From Nocardia carnea NBRC 14403 (lineage in GTDB: Bacteria; Actinomycetota; Actinomycetes; Mycobacteriales; Mycobacteriaceae), in assembly GCF_000308515.1 (NCBI RefSeq), contig NZ_BAFV01000065.1, positions 42,951 to 106,950 of the forward strand: a stretch of DNA of 64,000 bases, read 5' to 3'. Below are positions 43,233-52,298 of this stretch, in pieces. Within the stretch, counting starts at the first letter, position 1, and each line of letters opens with the position of its first letter. The translations under genes were made by a program, and so were the position numbers. Under the pieces are notes generated by a model. That model was not told where the DNA came from, ran no database searches, and saw only the letters and a program-made list of their open reading frames with translations.

Positions 43233-43279
43233 AACTGGTTGTGAACCTAACCTAGACTGATCTCATGATGCAACCAGTT
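43233..43279. promoter_or_regulatory. Inverted repeat in the reductase/HxlR divergent promoter
   Basis: AACTGGTTG (43233-43241) and CAACCAGTT (43271-43279) flank a TAGACT -10 (43253-43258) for the rightward gene. The geometry suits autoregulation by the HxlR protein and co-control of the reductase. Confidence 0.6.
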
Positions 43280-43297
43280 TCTCCGGAGGTGTTACCC

Positions 43298-43801
43298 GTG
43301 ACGCCCGGCAAATCCGGCTGCCCGATCAACATGACCATGGAACTCCTCGGCGACCGGTGGAGCCTGATCGTGCTGCGCGACCTCATGTTCAGCACCAACA
43401 CCCACTTCCGGGAACTGCTCGGTGCTTCCATGGAAGGAATCGCCTCCAATATGCTCGCCGCCCGCCTCGCCAAACTCGTCGACGCCGGACTGCTCACCCG
43501 CGACGACGACCCCAGCCACCGGCAGAAAGTCGAATACCACCTCACCGAAGCCGCGATCCAGCTCGTCCCCCTGATCACCGAACTCGGCGCCTGGGGTGCA
43601 CGCTGGCTACCCACCACCCCCGAACTCGCCATCCGCGCCCGCCTGCTCGCCGACGGCGGACCCGAACTCGGGCAGCGTTTCATGAACGAACTCCGCGACA
43701 TCCACCTGCACCGGCACCCGGCACCCGAGAACGGCGTGCTGGCCGAACTGACCGCCGCCTATCAGAAGATCGCCCAGACTTCCGAACACCGCAACACCTG
43801 A
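43298..43801 (+). CDS. HxlR-family transcriptional regulator
   Basis: 167 aa. HxlR signature: CPINMTMELLGDRWSLIVLRDLMF, FRELLGASMEGIASNMLAARLAKLVDAGLL, then the wing DDPSHRQKVEYHLTEA. The single Cys near the N-terminus may be redox-sensing, as in some HxlR proteins. GTG 43298 has GGAGG 8 nt upstream. An in-frame ATG at 43265 sits exactly at the predicted transcription start and could give a leaderless, 11-residue-longer form. C-terminal 60 residues extend beyond the usual HxlR core. Confidence 0.88.
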   Translation: MTPGKSGCPINMTMELLGDRWSLIVLRDLMFSTNTHFRELLGASMEGIASNMLAARLAKLVDAGLLTRDDDPSHRQKVEYHLTEAAIQLVPLITELGAWGARWLPTTPELAIRARLLADGGPELGQRFMNELRDIHLHRHPAPENGVLAELTAAYQKIAQTSEHRNT

Positions 43802-43943
43802 GCAGACGTATCGGCGGCACAGGGCTGCCCACACCCTGCGTAAGCTCATCGACGCACCCGGGATCGCACAGAGATCGCATCCTCTGGCATCCCACCGGAG
43901 ACCTCACGTCTGCCCCTGACTTCAAGGAAAGAACGATGCGCCC

Positions 43944-44435
43944 ATGAAATACACCGACTCCATCGAGATCGCCCTGCCGCGAGAGAAGGTGGTCCAACTG
44001 CTCGCCGACCCGGCACACCTACCGAAATGGCTGCGCGGCGTCGTACTGCACGAACCGTTGAGCGGAGAGCACGGGCAGCTCGGCACCACATCGCGGGTCG
44101 TGATGGAGTCGAGCGGGCGGACGATGGAGTGCACCGAGACCATCACACGCCGGGAACCGGCAGACCTTCGCGAGGTCCCGGAAACGAGTGTCGTTCACTT
44201 CGACCGCGAAATCGTCGGCCAGGGCATGTGGAGCGCAGTGCGCGACCGGCTCACCGAAGCCGGCCCGGAAACGACGCTGTGGGAGTGCGAGAACGAATAC
44301 CGGTTCGACGGCTTTGTGATGAAGCTGATGGTATTTCTGATGCCCGGCGCCTTCCGCAAGCAGTCGCAACAGCATATGCAGGACTTCAAAGCATTCGCCG
44401 AGCAGGGAAAAGACGTCCGCGAAACAACGGACTGA
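43944..44435 (+). CDS. SRPBCC-family (START-like) protein
   Basis: 163 aa. The N-terminus MKYTDSIEIALPREKVVQLLADPAHLPKWL is the usual opening strand-helix of polyketide-cyclase/START-like proteins, and RFDGFVMKLMVFLMPGAFRKQSQQHMQDFKAFAE is the long C-terminal helix closing the ligand cavity. These proteins bind small hydrophobic ligands; substrate unknown. ATG 43944 is preceded by AAGGAAAG. It is probably independent of the HxlR gene 140 nt upstream. Confidence 0.8.
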   Translation: MKYTDSIEIALPREKVVQLLADPAHLPKWLRGVVLHEPLSGEHGQLGTTSRVVMESSGRTMECTETITRREPADLREVPETSVVHFDREIVGQGMWSAVRDRLTEAGPETTLWECENEYRFDGFVMKLMVFLMPGAFRKQSQQHMQDFKAFAEQGKDVRETTD

Positions 44436-44469
44436 TCCGGCGTCCGACGCGTGGCCCGGCCGCCGGCAT

Positions 44470-45009
44470 CTACCAAACCAAAGTGAGCTCCGGGATACGG
44501 ACCCGGCCGAAGAACCGTTTCGCGATATCGCTGCCGTCGAAGTTGTTGCCGTTCATGATATCGGCCAGTTCGGTCGCCAGCTCCTGCAACTGCGGGCTGA
44601 CCCGTTCGATACCGTCTTCGACGACCCAGCCCCACTCCCGCGGCACCTGGTCGATGGTGATATCGATACACGCGTGATGCGGCAGAGCCACGGTGATCTC
44701 GATCTGCACCGGCGCATCGCCGAGCGGGTCACGGATCGCGGGCTCACCCACCCGCGTCTGCGGCGCGAACATGATCCGCCCGAGTGCGATATCGGCCCGG
44801 ATCATCTCCGCCACCGCCGGCAGATCCGCATGTTTACCGACCCGGTGATGACGGTCGCCGTAGGTGCGGTCACCGACCGGCGCGCCACCACTACGGGCCA
44901 GCAGCCGATCCAGCATCCGCTGCGCGGTCGCCCGCTCGTCGGCCCCGGTATTGGGGTGCTCGATAAGAGCACGCAGGCGCATGATCCGATGGCTCGCAAT
45001 GATCGCCAT
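44470..45009 (-). CDS. Conserved hypothetical protein with DUF2786-like N-terminal helix
   Basis: 179 aa, soluble. The N-terminal segment RALIEHPNTGADERATAQRMLDRLLAR resembles the helix opening of DUF2786-type proteins. The rest (VQIEITVALPHHACIDITIDQVPREWGWVVEDGIERV) looks like an alpha/beta domain with no recognised motif. Good codon-position bias and a clear ATG at 45009 support a real gene. Function not assigned; the DUF2786 resemblance is weak. Confidence 0.55.
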   Translation of the reverse strand: MAIIASHRIMRLRALIEHPNTGADERATAQRMLDRLLARSGGAPVGDRTYGDRHHRVGKHADLPAVAEMIRADIALGRIMFAPQTRVGEPAIRDPLGDAPVQIEITVALPHHACIDITIDQVPREWGWVVEDGIERVSPQLQELATELADIMNGNNFDGSDIAKRFFGRVRIPELTLVW

Positions 45010-45048
45010 AGCAGGAAAGAGTAGCGAAACCCGGACCGATCCGGCGGT

Positions 45049-45696
45049 TCAGTCCGAGGCGCGTCCCCCCGAACCTCCCGCGCTCGCGATCACCGACGTC
45101 AGATGCTGCTCCGGTGTCAACGCATCCGACTCCGGGGACCGCACCGCCAGCGGTGAACGCAGCGCCGTCCACACCTCCAGCGCACCGAACGCCGTCATAC
45201 AACAACCCGCAACCGCAGCCAGCATCTCGATACTGTCGAACGGGGCCACCGCGATCACCAGACCCGCGGCCAACGTCGCCAGACCGAACAGCTCCTGTTT
45301 CCCCTGCCCGGTCACCTCGTCGTCGTCCCACACTCCCGCCACGGCATGCGCGATACCCCGCACCGACCACGCCAACCCCAGCCACATCGCCAGCAGCAGC
45401 GTCCAGTTCCCCGCCCGGAAACACAGCGTCGCGGTCACCAGCGACACCACCGCCGCCAAGAACAACAGAGTCCGCGGAAAACGGCCCAGCTTGCTACCGA
45501 ACGCCACCGTCGCCAACGACACCGTGCCGCACAGCAGCGAGAACATGAACAGATTCCCCACCGCGCCCAGCGATTTATCGGGCCACACCACCGTCGCGAC
45601 CCCGATCACCACCGAACACACCCCCATCGCCAGCACTGTCTGACGTACACCGTGACCGAACACCGGAGCGGCCCCCGCTTCCTCGTAGGTCGGCAT
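45049..45696 (-). CDS. HdeD/DUF308-like membrane protein
   Basis: 215 aa with six hydrophobic helices between about 18 and 180, arranged as three similar pairs (VLAMGVCSVVIGVATVVWP, LFMFSLLCGTVSLATVAFG, LLLAMWLGLAWSVRGIAHAVAG). The W-x-G-x-A-x-RGIxxAVAG pattern is typical of HdeD-family proteins, linked to acid resistance in enterics and of unknown role in actinobacteria. The hydrophilic C-terminus (about 185-215) is low-complexity. Confidence 0.75.
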   Translation of the reverse strand: MPTYEEAGAAPVFGHGVRQTVLAMGVCSVVIGVATVVWPDKSLGAVGNLFMFSLLCGTVSLATVAFGSKLGRFPRTLLFLAAVVSLVTATLCFRAGNWTLLLAMWLGLAWSVRGIAHAVAGVWDDDEVTGQGKQELFGLATLAAGLVIAVAPFDSIEMLAAVAGCCMTAFGALEVWTALRSPLAVRSPESDALTPEQHLTSVIASAGGSGGRASD

Positions 45697-45991
45697 AGCT
45701 GAATGATATGGGCCGGTCGGCCCGATTGCCCAGCGGTTGCCGTTACCCGCCTGTCGCAGACCGCCCGCCGGGCCGCTCCTATCACCGGCGGCCGCGCGCT
45801 GCCCTGGAACCGCGGCCGCCGTGCACCCGCCGCCGCTCGCCTACGATCCCGGCGCGAACCGGGTCACCGTACGGGCCCGGATCGACACCGCCGGGCCCGG
45901 CGACACCGCGCGGTAAACCGCGCCACCGGCCCGGTCCGGGCACTACAGTCGCAGCGAGACACGTATCGAGGGCACCAGTCAGGAGACCGTC

Positions 45992-47209
45992 GTGACCGTT
46001 CCCGCGCTGGTATGGGGGTGCACCCTCGCACTGATCGCCGGACTGTTGCTGTTCGACTTCTTCTTCCACGTCCGCACCGCACACACCCCGTCACTCACCG
46101 AAGCCGCGGTATGGTCGGCCGCCTATATCGGTGTCGCGGTGGCCTTCGGGTTCGCGGTGTGGGGGTTCGGCGGATCCGATATGGGCCTGGAGTACTTCGC
46201 CGGCTACATCACCGAGAAAGCGCTCTCGGTGGACAACCTGTTCGTCTTCCTCATCATCATGACCACCTTCCGCGTCCCCAGCGTCGCCCAGCAGAAGGTG
46301 CTGCTCGTCGGCATCGTGTTCTCCCTCGTGGTGCGCACCGGATTCATCTTCGTCGGCGCCACCCTCATCAACCGGTTCGCGTGGGTGTTCTACCTGTTCG
46401 GCGCCGCCCTGCTCCTCACCGCCGGGAACATGCTCCGCCCCGAAGGGGAGGACAGCCACGCCGGCGACAATATCGTCCTGCGGCTGGCCCGGCGTTTCCT
46501 GCGCACCAGCGACATCTACGACGGCGACAAACTGTTCACCACCATCGACGGCCGCCGCCATATGACCCCGATGGTGCTCGCCATGGTCGCCATCGGCGGC
46601 ACCGACGTCCTGTTCGCCCTCGACTCCATCCCCGCCATCTTCGGACTCACCCAGAACGTGTTCATTGTCTTCACCGCCACCGCGTTCTCCCTGCTCGGCC
46701 TGCGCCAACTGTTCTTCCTGCTCGAAGGGCTGCTGGACCGCCTCATCTACCTCGGCTTCGGTCTCGCCGCCGTCCTGGCCCTCATCGGCGTCAAACTGGT
46801 TCTGCACGCCCTGCACGAAAACAACGTCCCGTTCATCAACCACGGCGAACCGGTACCGGTCACCGAGATCTCCACCGGCCTGTCACTGGCCCTCATCGTG
46901 CTGATACTGGTGGTCACCGTCGTCGCGTCCCTGCTCAGCCCCGCCGGGCGCGCGCAAACCGCCGTCGGTAACGCTCGCCGCCACGCCACCCGCTACCTCG
47001 ACCTCGGCTACGAAGCCGATCAGAAACTGCGAGAACGCACCTACAGCAAGATGCTCGGCGAAGAGAAAACACTCGCCGGGCTACCCGCCAAATACCGGCG
47101 GCGGATCCGCGAAGGCGAAACCGAACTGGTCGCGCTGCTCGAACGGGCACATCTCGTGCACGCCGACCGTATCGCGCGGATCGAAGCCGGGCTCCCACTG
47201 CGCATGTAA
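45992..47209 (+). CDS. TerC/Alx-family integral membrane protein
   Basis: 405 aa with nine or so transmembrane segments. TerC hallmarks: YFAGYITEKALSVDNLFVFLIIM in the first half and GGTDVLFALDSIPAIFGLTQNVFIVFTATAFSLLGLRQLFFLL in the second, carrying the conserved acidic residues (E, D, D) in membrane helices. Family members export Mn2+ or act in tellurite resistance and envelope metal homeostasis. The C-terminal 75 residues are a charged cytoplasmic tail (DQKLRERTYSKMLGEEKTLAG). GTG 45992 follows AGGAGA. No yybP-ykoY riboswitch was recognised upstream. Confidence 0.9.
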   Translation: MTVPALVWGCTLALIAGLLLFDFFFHVRTAHTPSLTEAAVWSAAYIGVAVAFGFAVWGFGGSDMGLEYFAGYITEKALSVDNLFVFLIIMTTFRVPSVAQQKVLLVGIVFSLVVRTGFIFVGATLINRFAWVFYLFGAALLLTAGNMLRPEGEDSHAGDNIVLRLARRFLRTSDIYDGDKLFTTIDGRRHMTPMVLAMVAIGGTDVLFALDSIPAIFGLTQNVFIVFTATAFSLLGLRQLFFLLEGLLDRLIYLGFGLAAVLALIGVKLVLHALHENNVPFINHGEPVPVTEISTGLSLALIVLILVVTVVASLLSPAGRAQTAVGNARRHATRYLDLGYEADQKLRERTYSKMLGEEKTLAGLPAKYRRRIREGETELVALLERAHLVHADRIARIEAGLPLRM

Positions 47210-47328
47210 GCCCGGGTTCTCGGAGTGCAACGTGGCCGGGAACACGCTGCGACAGGGTTGAGTATGCCCTTGCGTCACAGTGTTGAGTCGGTGAAGACAG
47301 CGTGACCCGGAACAGAGCGGAGTGCACA

Positions 47329-49287
47329 GTGACCATGACCGGAGACCCGACCGACCAGCGGCCGGCACTGATCGATATCGACACCTTCTTCGCCGACCCG
47401 GAGTTCGCGAACCCCTCGATGTCCCCCGACGGCACCCGAATCGCCTACCTCGCCCCACACCGCGGGCGCCGCAACGTCTGGGTCCGCGGTATCGACGCAA
47501 CCCACGACGACGCGGTCCCCGTCACCCACGACACCCGCCGCGGGATCACCACCTACCACTGGACCGACGACCCGCGCTGGCTGCTCTATCTGCAGGACAC
47601 CGACGGTAACGAGGACTGGCACCTCTTCCGCGTCGACCTCGACGACCCCGCAGCGCCCGCCGTCGATCTCACTCCCCTCGACCCGGGGTCACGGGTGGTG
47701 GGCGCCGAGGACCTGCCGTCGAAACCCGGCAGTGTGCTGGTCACCATGAACCGGCGCCCACTGTTCTTCGACATTTTCCGCATCGACGTCGCCACCGGCG
47801 AAACGACCCTGCATCTCGAACAGGACGATCCGACAGCCACCGTACTGCTCGACCGCGCCGGTGCGCCCGTGTTCCGCACCGCGCTCACCGCCGACGGTGC
47901 GGTCGAGGTCGCCGCGATCGACCCCACCGGGGCGATACGGTCGCTGCGCCGGCTCGGTGGCGCCGAGCACCCGATGAGTATTCACCCCCAGCAGGTCACC
48001 GCCGACGGCAAAGGCCTGCTCGTCGGCTCCTTCCAGGACGGCGACGACCTGCGACTGGTACGCATCGACCATGAGACCGGGGAGGACACCGTCGTCGCCG
48101 CCGTCGACGGTCACGACCTGGATCTCAGCGGGATGATGCTGCCCGGCGTGCTCCCGCCGCCGGTCCACACCCATCGGCGCACCGGCGAAATCCTCGCCGC
48201 CCGTTTCGTGGCCGACCGCCCCCATATCGAGATCCTCGACCCCCATTTCGCCGAAATCCACGCCCAGTTGCAGAAACTGTCCGACGGTGTGCTCGGCACC
48301 CTGTCCTGTGACGACTCCGGGCAGCGTTGGATCGCCACCTTCGTCCACGACCGCGACCCCGGCGTCACCTGGTTCTACGACAACACCACCGGCGAGGCCC
48401 GCCTGCTGTTCCGTTCCTTCCCGGACCGCGACCCGGACACCATGGCCCCCATGCAACCCGTCGGTTTCCCGGCCCGTGATGGGTTGCCGCTGCACGGCTA
48501 CCTCACCTTGCCGGTCGGTGTCGAGCCGCGGGACCTCCCGCTGGTACTGGTGGTGCACGGCGGGCCCTGGTACCACGACTCCTGGGGGTACAGCAACGAT
48601 GTGCAGTTCCTCGCCAACCGCGGGTACGCGGTACTGCAGGTGAACTTCCGCGGTTCGCTCGGCCATGGGAAACGCCATGTCACGGCCGCGATCGGTGAAT
48701 TCGCCGGTGCGATGCACGACGACCTCATCGACGCAGTCGACTGGGCTGTCGCCGAGGGGTACGCCGACCCGGCCCGCATCGGCATCTACGGCGGCTCCTA
48801 CGGGGGATACGCCGCCCTCGTCGGGGTCACCGTCACCCCAGACCGTTTCGCCGCCGCTGTCGACTACGTCGGTATCTCCGATCTCGCCAACTTCCTGCGC
48901 ACCCTGCCGCCGTTCACCCGCGCCTACAGCGTCAACAACTGGTACCGCTACGTCGGCGACCCCGCAATCCCCGAGCAGGAAGCCGATATGCTGGCCCGCT
49001 CACCGATCACCATGGTCGACGAAATCCGCACCCCGCTACTGGTCGCCCAGGGCGCCAACGATGTCCGCGTCGTGCGGGCCGAATCGGACAATATCGTCGC
49101 CCGGTTGCGTGAACGCGGTGTCCCCGTGGAGTACCTGGTCGCCGAGGACGAGGGACACGGCTTCGACAACCCGGAAAACCAGGTCCTGCTGTATCGCGCG
49201 ATCGAACAGCATTTCGCCCGCCACCTCGGCGGCCGCAGCCCCGAGCAGGAATCGGCGGTGACCGCTACCGGCGGCGCAACCCCGTAG
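47329..49287 (+). CDS. S9-family prolyl oligopeptidase-like serine peptidase
   Basis: 652 aa. An N-terminal beta-propeller (about 15-390, with SMSPDGTRIAYLAP and WTDDPRWLLYLQDTDGNEDWHLF repeats) precedes an alpha/beta hydrolase domain: VVHGGPWYHDSWG oxyanion region, nucleophile Ser in YGGSYGGYAA, Asp in VAQGANDVRV, His in EDEGHGF. The layout is that of acylaminoacyl-peptidase/DPP-type S9C enzymes, cytosolic, with no signal peptide. GTG 47329 (GGAG upstream) is preferred to the longer frame; ATG 47335 is possible. Confidence 0.9.
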   Translation: MTMTGDPTDQRPALIDIDTFFADPEFANPSMSPDGTRIAYLAPHRGRRNVWVRGIDATHDDAVPVTHDTRRGITTYHWTDDPRWLLYLQDTDGNEDWHLFRVDLDDPAAPAVDLTPLDPGSRVVGAEDLPSKPGSVLVTMNRRPLFFDIFRIDVATGETTLHLEQDDPTATVLLDRAGAPVFRTALTADGAVEVAAIDPTGAIRSLRRLGGAEHPMSIHPQQVTADGKGLLVGSFQDGDDLRLVRIDHETGEDTVVAAVDGHDLDLSGMMLPGVLPPPVHTHRRTGEILAARFVADRPHIEILDPHFAEIHAQLQKLSDGVLGTLSCDDSGQRWIATFVHDRDPGVTWFYDNTTGEARLLFRSFPDRDPDTMAPMQPVGFPARDGLPLHGYLTLPVGVEPRDLPLVLVVHGGPWYHDSWGYSNDVQFLANRGYAVLQVNFRGSLGHGKRHVTAAIGEFAGAMHDDLIDAVDWAVAEGYADPARIGIYGGSYGGYAALVGVTVTPDRFAAAVDYVGISDLANFLRTLPPFTRAYSVNNWYRYVGDPAIPEQEADMLARSPITMVDEIRTPLLVAQGANDVRVVRAESDNIVARLRERGVPVEYLVAEDEGHGFDNPENQVLLYRAIEQHFARHLGGRSPEQESAVTATGGATP

Positions 49288-49293
49288 AACCGG

Positions 49294-49656
49294 CTACAGC
49301 TCGTCGAGTAGAGCCACCAGCGTTTTCGGCGCCACCACCCGGTAGGCGTCGGTGACGATCTCGGCGATCTCCGCCCAATCCACCGGAACATCCAGATACA
49401 CCCCGAGCCAGCCGCGGTGGCCCACATACGGTGGGCGGAAGAACCGCTGCGGTTCCGCCGCCACCAGCGCCTCCTGGGCGCCCGGCGGGGCCGCGCACCA
49501 GAAACCCAGCCGGTCGTCGTGATGGTGATCGGCGTAGCTGACGAACGTTTTCTTCCCGCGTACGAACCAGGTGGGTTCGCCGTGGCTGAGCCGTTCGGTG
49601 GTTTCCGGCAGCGCGGTGCACAGCCGGCGTAGATGTGACAGTGGGTCCTCGGCCAT
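49294..49656 (-). CDS. MmcQ/YjbR-family protein
   Basis: 120 aa. The sequence LRRLCTALPETTERLSHGEPTWFVRGKKTFVSY and the later GHRGWLGVYLDVPVDWAEIAEIVTDAYRVVAPK fit the YjbR (DNA-binding-like, CyaY-fold) family. ATG 49656 has no ribosome site and may be leaderless. Convergent with the S9 peptidase (6-nt gap). Confidence 0.85.
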   Translation of the reverse strand: MAEDPLSHLRRLCTALPETTERLSHGEPTWFVRGKKTFVSYADHHHDDRLGFWCAAPPGAQEALVAAEPQRFFRPPYVGHRGWLGVYLDVPVDWAEIAEIVTDAYRVVAPKTLVALLDEL

Positions 49657-49759
49657 GGGGGCACGGTAGCGTTCTGGAACACGTTCGACCGGGCAGCCAC
49701 GGGTGTGGTGGCGTCGCGTCGCGCCACCACACCGTTGTTCTGTCGAAAGGTTTCCGCTG

Positions 49760-50881
49760 ATGACCCGAGTCCTCGACCGCCGGGCGCTCAATCGCGCGAC
49801 GCTCGACCGGCAGCTGCTGTTACGGCGTTCCGAGTTGCCGGTCGTCGACGCGGTGGAGCATCTGGTCGGGTTACAAGCCCAGACCCCGCACACCTGGTAT
49901 GTCGGATTGTGGTCACGACTGTCGGGGTTCGTCCCCGAACAGGCCGCCGACCTGCTCACCGCCCGTACATTGATTCGCATCGCGTTGATGCGCTCAACGA
50001 TTCACCTGGTCACCCCGCAGGATGCGCGTGCGCTGCGGCCACTGATCCAACCCGTATTGGATCGCGACCTCTACCGCAACCACACCCACGGCACACCGAT
50101 CGAAGGTATCGATATGGCGAAACTGGTCGCCGACGGTATCGAGCTCCTCGCGGCGGAACCGTTGACCAACAAGCAGCTCGGCGTACTACTCGCCGAGCGG
50201 TGGCCCGGCCGCGCACCCGCCTCACTGGTCTACGCCATCCGCAACCAAGTGCCGCTGGTGCAGGTGCCGCCACGCGGCGTGTGGGGACGTAGCGGGCCCA
50301 TCGCACACACCACCGCCGATGCATGGCTCGGCGCGGACCGGACGAGCACTGCTTCACTCGAACAGATGATTCTGCGGTATCTGGCCGCCTTCGGCCCGGC
50401 CGGTGTGAAGGACGTGCAGATGTGGTCCGGCCTCACCAGGCTGCGCGAGATCGTGGACCGGATCCGGCCGGAACTCATGGTTTTCCGCGACCAGCACGGG
50501 CAGGAACTGTTCGACCTCCCCGACGCGGTACGCCCGGACCGCGATACTCCGGCCCCGCCCAGGTTTCTGTACGACTTCGACAACCTGCTGCTCTCCCATG
50601 CGGACCGGACCCGGGTGATCACCGACGAATACAGCCGGCAGGGATACCGCACCCAGCGACCCGCCCCGCAGATCCTGCTGCTCGACGGATTCACCGCAGG
50701 AGACTGGACGATCACCCGGGGCACCGGAACGGCGACCATCACTATCCGGCCCTACGGTCGCCCGTTCACCGCAGAAGACGCGGCGGCAGTGACCGAGGAA
50801 GCCCACGGGTTGCTGGCATTCACCGACCCCGGCGCCGAGACCTGCGATGTCGTCCTCGACGGGCCCCGGCAACGAACGTGA
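49760..50881 (+). CDS. AlkZ-like winged-helix protein (HTH_42 / YcaQ family)
   Basis: 373 aa. The family is recognised by LNRATLDRQLLLRRS, the QxQ motif in VGLQAQTPHTWYVGLWSRL, MRSTIHLVTPQDA and the C-terminal barrel (LLLDGFTAGDWTI, ATITIRPYGRPF). In Streptomyces AlkZ the two Gln of QxQ are catalytic in unhooking DNA cross-links; many actinobacterial paralogues are of unknown role. ATG 49760 follows AAAGG. Genuine AlkZ activity cannot be concluded from one motif. Confidence 0.85.
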   Translation: MTRVLDRRALNRATLDRQLLLRRSELPVVDAVEHLVGLQAQTPHTWYVGLWSRLSGFVPEQAADLLTARTLIRIALMRSTIHLVTPQDARALRPLIQPVLDRDLYRNHTHGTPIEGIDMAKLVADGIELLAAEPLTNKQLGVLLAERWPGRAPASLVYAIRNQVPLVQVPPRGVWGRSGPIAHTTADAWLGADRTSTASLEQMILRYLAAFGPAGVKDVQMWSGLTRLREIVDRIRPELMVFRDQHGQELFDLPDAVRPDRDTPAPPRFLYDFDNLLLSHADRTRVITDEYSRQGYRTQRPAPQILLLDGFTAGDWTITRGTGTATITIRPYGRPFTAEDAAAVTEEAHGLLAFTDPGAETCDVVLDGPRQRT

Positions 50882-50941
50882 ACCCTGGGCCGCGCTGAGC
50901 CGGCCCCCGGGAATGGACGTGATCCTGCGAAGGCAATGCCT

Positions 50942-52069
50942 CTACACGGGATCCGGTTGTGGGTGCGGCGCCGCCCGTTCGGACAGCAGGGTGTCCAGTT
51001 GCTGTTCCGCACGTTCCGCACGGGCCAAGGTTTGCGTCCGCGCCTGATCGAGTGCCTCGATACGCTGCGCAGTCTCAGTACGCACCTGCTCGACGGCGGC
51101 TGCGGCCTCGGCGCGGGCGGCGGCCAGATCCGCGGCCGCGACGCGACGGACATCGACGAGATCCTGCCGGACGGTATCGTATTCGGTCCGCAACCGCTGC
51201 AATTCGGTGCGCGCTTCCCGGGCTGCTTCCTCACGTTCGGTGGCCGCCCGTTCGGCTCGTTCCAGGGCGCGCTCGGTATCGGCGGCCCGCTGCAGGGCCA
51301 GGTCCCGGTCGGCGGTGGCGGCCTTGACCTTCTGGGTGTTCTCCCGGTCCGCGCGTTCGATATCGGCGTCGGCGGCGTGGCGGGCACGGTCGATTTCCGC
51401 GGCGCATTCGGCGCGAACCCGCTCGACCTCCGCGGCGGCCTCGTTCCGTGCGGCCCGGATATCTTCCTCTGCCGCGCAGCGGGCCGCGAAAACGTCATCC
51501 GCGGCGCGAGTGGTGACGGTTTCCACTTCGCGAAGTGCGTCGTCGCGGGTGGCTTCGGCGGCTGCGACCTGTGATCGGGCTTCGGCGATGCGCGCGTCGG
51601 CAGTATCTGCGGTGGCTGCCGCGTCCTCGGCTGCTTCCTCGGCGTGGATCCGTGCCTGCTGGGCGTCGCGGCGTGCCTGTTCGGCGGCAGCCGCGGCCAT
51701 TTCGGCTTCGGCGATACGGCGGGCGGCGTCGGCTTGTACGGCTTGGACTTGTGCTTCGGCTGCTGAGGGGTCGGCCAGTGTCGACATTTCGGTTACTGCG
51801 GCGTTGAGGGTGGTGCCGAGTTGTTCGGCCAGGGTGCGGAATTGGGTGAGCAGTTCGTCGGCGCGGAGCCGGGCGGCAGTGACCGGGCCGGTTTGCGTCA
51901 CGGTGACGGAATCGGGATGGGGTTCGGCTTCCTGTTGTAGCCGTTGCCTTTCGCGCCAGGCGCGCCATCGGGTGTGCTCGGGGCGGTCACAGTATTCCGA
52001 GGGGCGGCCGGGGCCGGAGGGGCGTGGGATCGGCTGCGTGCAGCCGGGATAGTTGCAGGTTGTCGGCAC
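50942..52069 (-). CDS. Coiled-coil DNA-binding protein with N-terminal zinc motif (TnpT/KfrA-like)
   Basis: 375 aa. Residues 1-45 contain CNYPGC...EYCDRPEH, a C-x4-C...C-x4-H putative zinc site, followed by a basic RAWRERQR patch. Residues about 70-365 are an almost unbroken Ala/Glu/Arg heptad coiled coil. KfrA-type and TnpT proteins share this head-plus-long-coil design; in Tn4651-type transposons TnpT assists the divergently encoded recombinase TnpS at the rst site. Here a tyrosine recombinase is likewise divergent, across 229 bp with a perfect palindrome. GTG 52069 is the only start near the zinc motif. Confidence 0.75.
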   Translation of the reverse strand: MPTTCNYPGCTQPIPRPSGPGRPSEYCDRPEHTRWRAWRERQRLQQEAEPHPDSVTVTQTGPVTAARLRADELLTQFRTLAEQLGTTLNAAVTEMSTLADPSAAEAQVQAVQADAARRIAEAEMAAAAAEQARRDAQQARIHAEEAAEDAAATADTADARIAEARSQVAAAEATRDDALREVETVTTRAADDVFAARCAAEEDIRAARNEAAAEVERVRAECAAEIDRARHAADADIERADRENTQKVKAATADRDLALQRAADTERALERAERAATEREEAAREARTELQRLRTEYDTVRQDLVDVRRVAAADLAAARAEAAAAVEQVRTETAQRIEALDQARTQTLARAERAEQQLDTLLSERAAPHPQPDPV

Positions 52070-52298
52070 CCGAAAATCGTAGCGTTTGTTTCGTTAAATC
52101 AAACGGAATGACACGAAACGAAACGCGAAGTGGGCGTTTCGGGTCCCTGAGGACGCAGTCGGTCCTAACCTCCGATAAGTGAACATTATCGGAGGTTAGG
52201 CAGGTAGGGTTGCGGAAGATTCGTTCCCGATCAATACGTTTCGTTACGTCACTACAAACGTAACGGATTGTGTGACGCAATTACCGACGAGGAGAACA
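52070..52298. promoter_or_regulatory. Divergent promoter / putative recombination region with iterated TTTCGTT motifs
   Basis: The gap between the coiled-coil and recombinase genes is AT-richer than its flanks. It holds several TTTCGTT/AACGAAA copies: left cluster about 52082-52125 (TTTCGTTAAA, AAACGAAACG) and right cluster about 52231-52265 (CGTTTCGTTACG, then inverted CGTAACG). They flank the 52164-52200 palindrome and could be accessory sites for the two divergent gene products as well as operators. Confidence 0.6.
52164..52200. repeat. Perfect 15-7-15 palindrome, likely tyrosine-recombinase core site
   Basis: Arms CCTAACCTCCGATAA (52164-52178) and TTATCGGAGGTTAGG (52186-52200) are perfectly complementary around the 7-nt spacer GTGAACA. 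Two inverted binding arms around a 6-8 nt crossover spacer is the standard core-site design for tyrosine recombinases, and the site lies directly between the recombinase and its candidate partner. Confidence 0.75.

Noticed and set aside
45697..45991. yybP-ykoY manganese riboswitch upstream of terC
   Set aside because: Expected for this family, but no recognisable conserved core was seen in the 295-bp leader.
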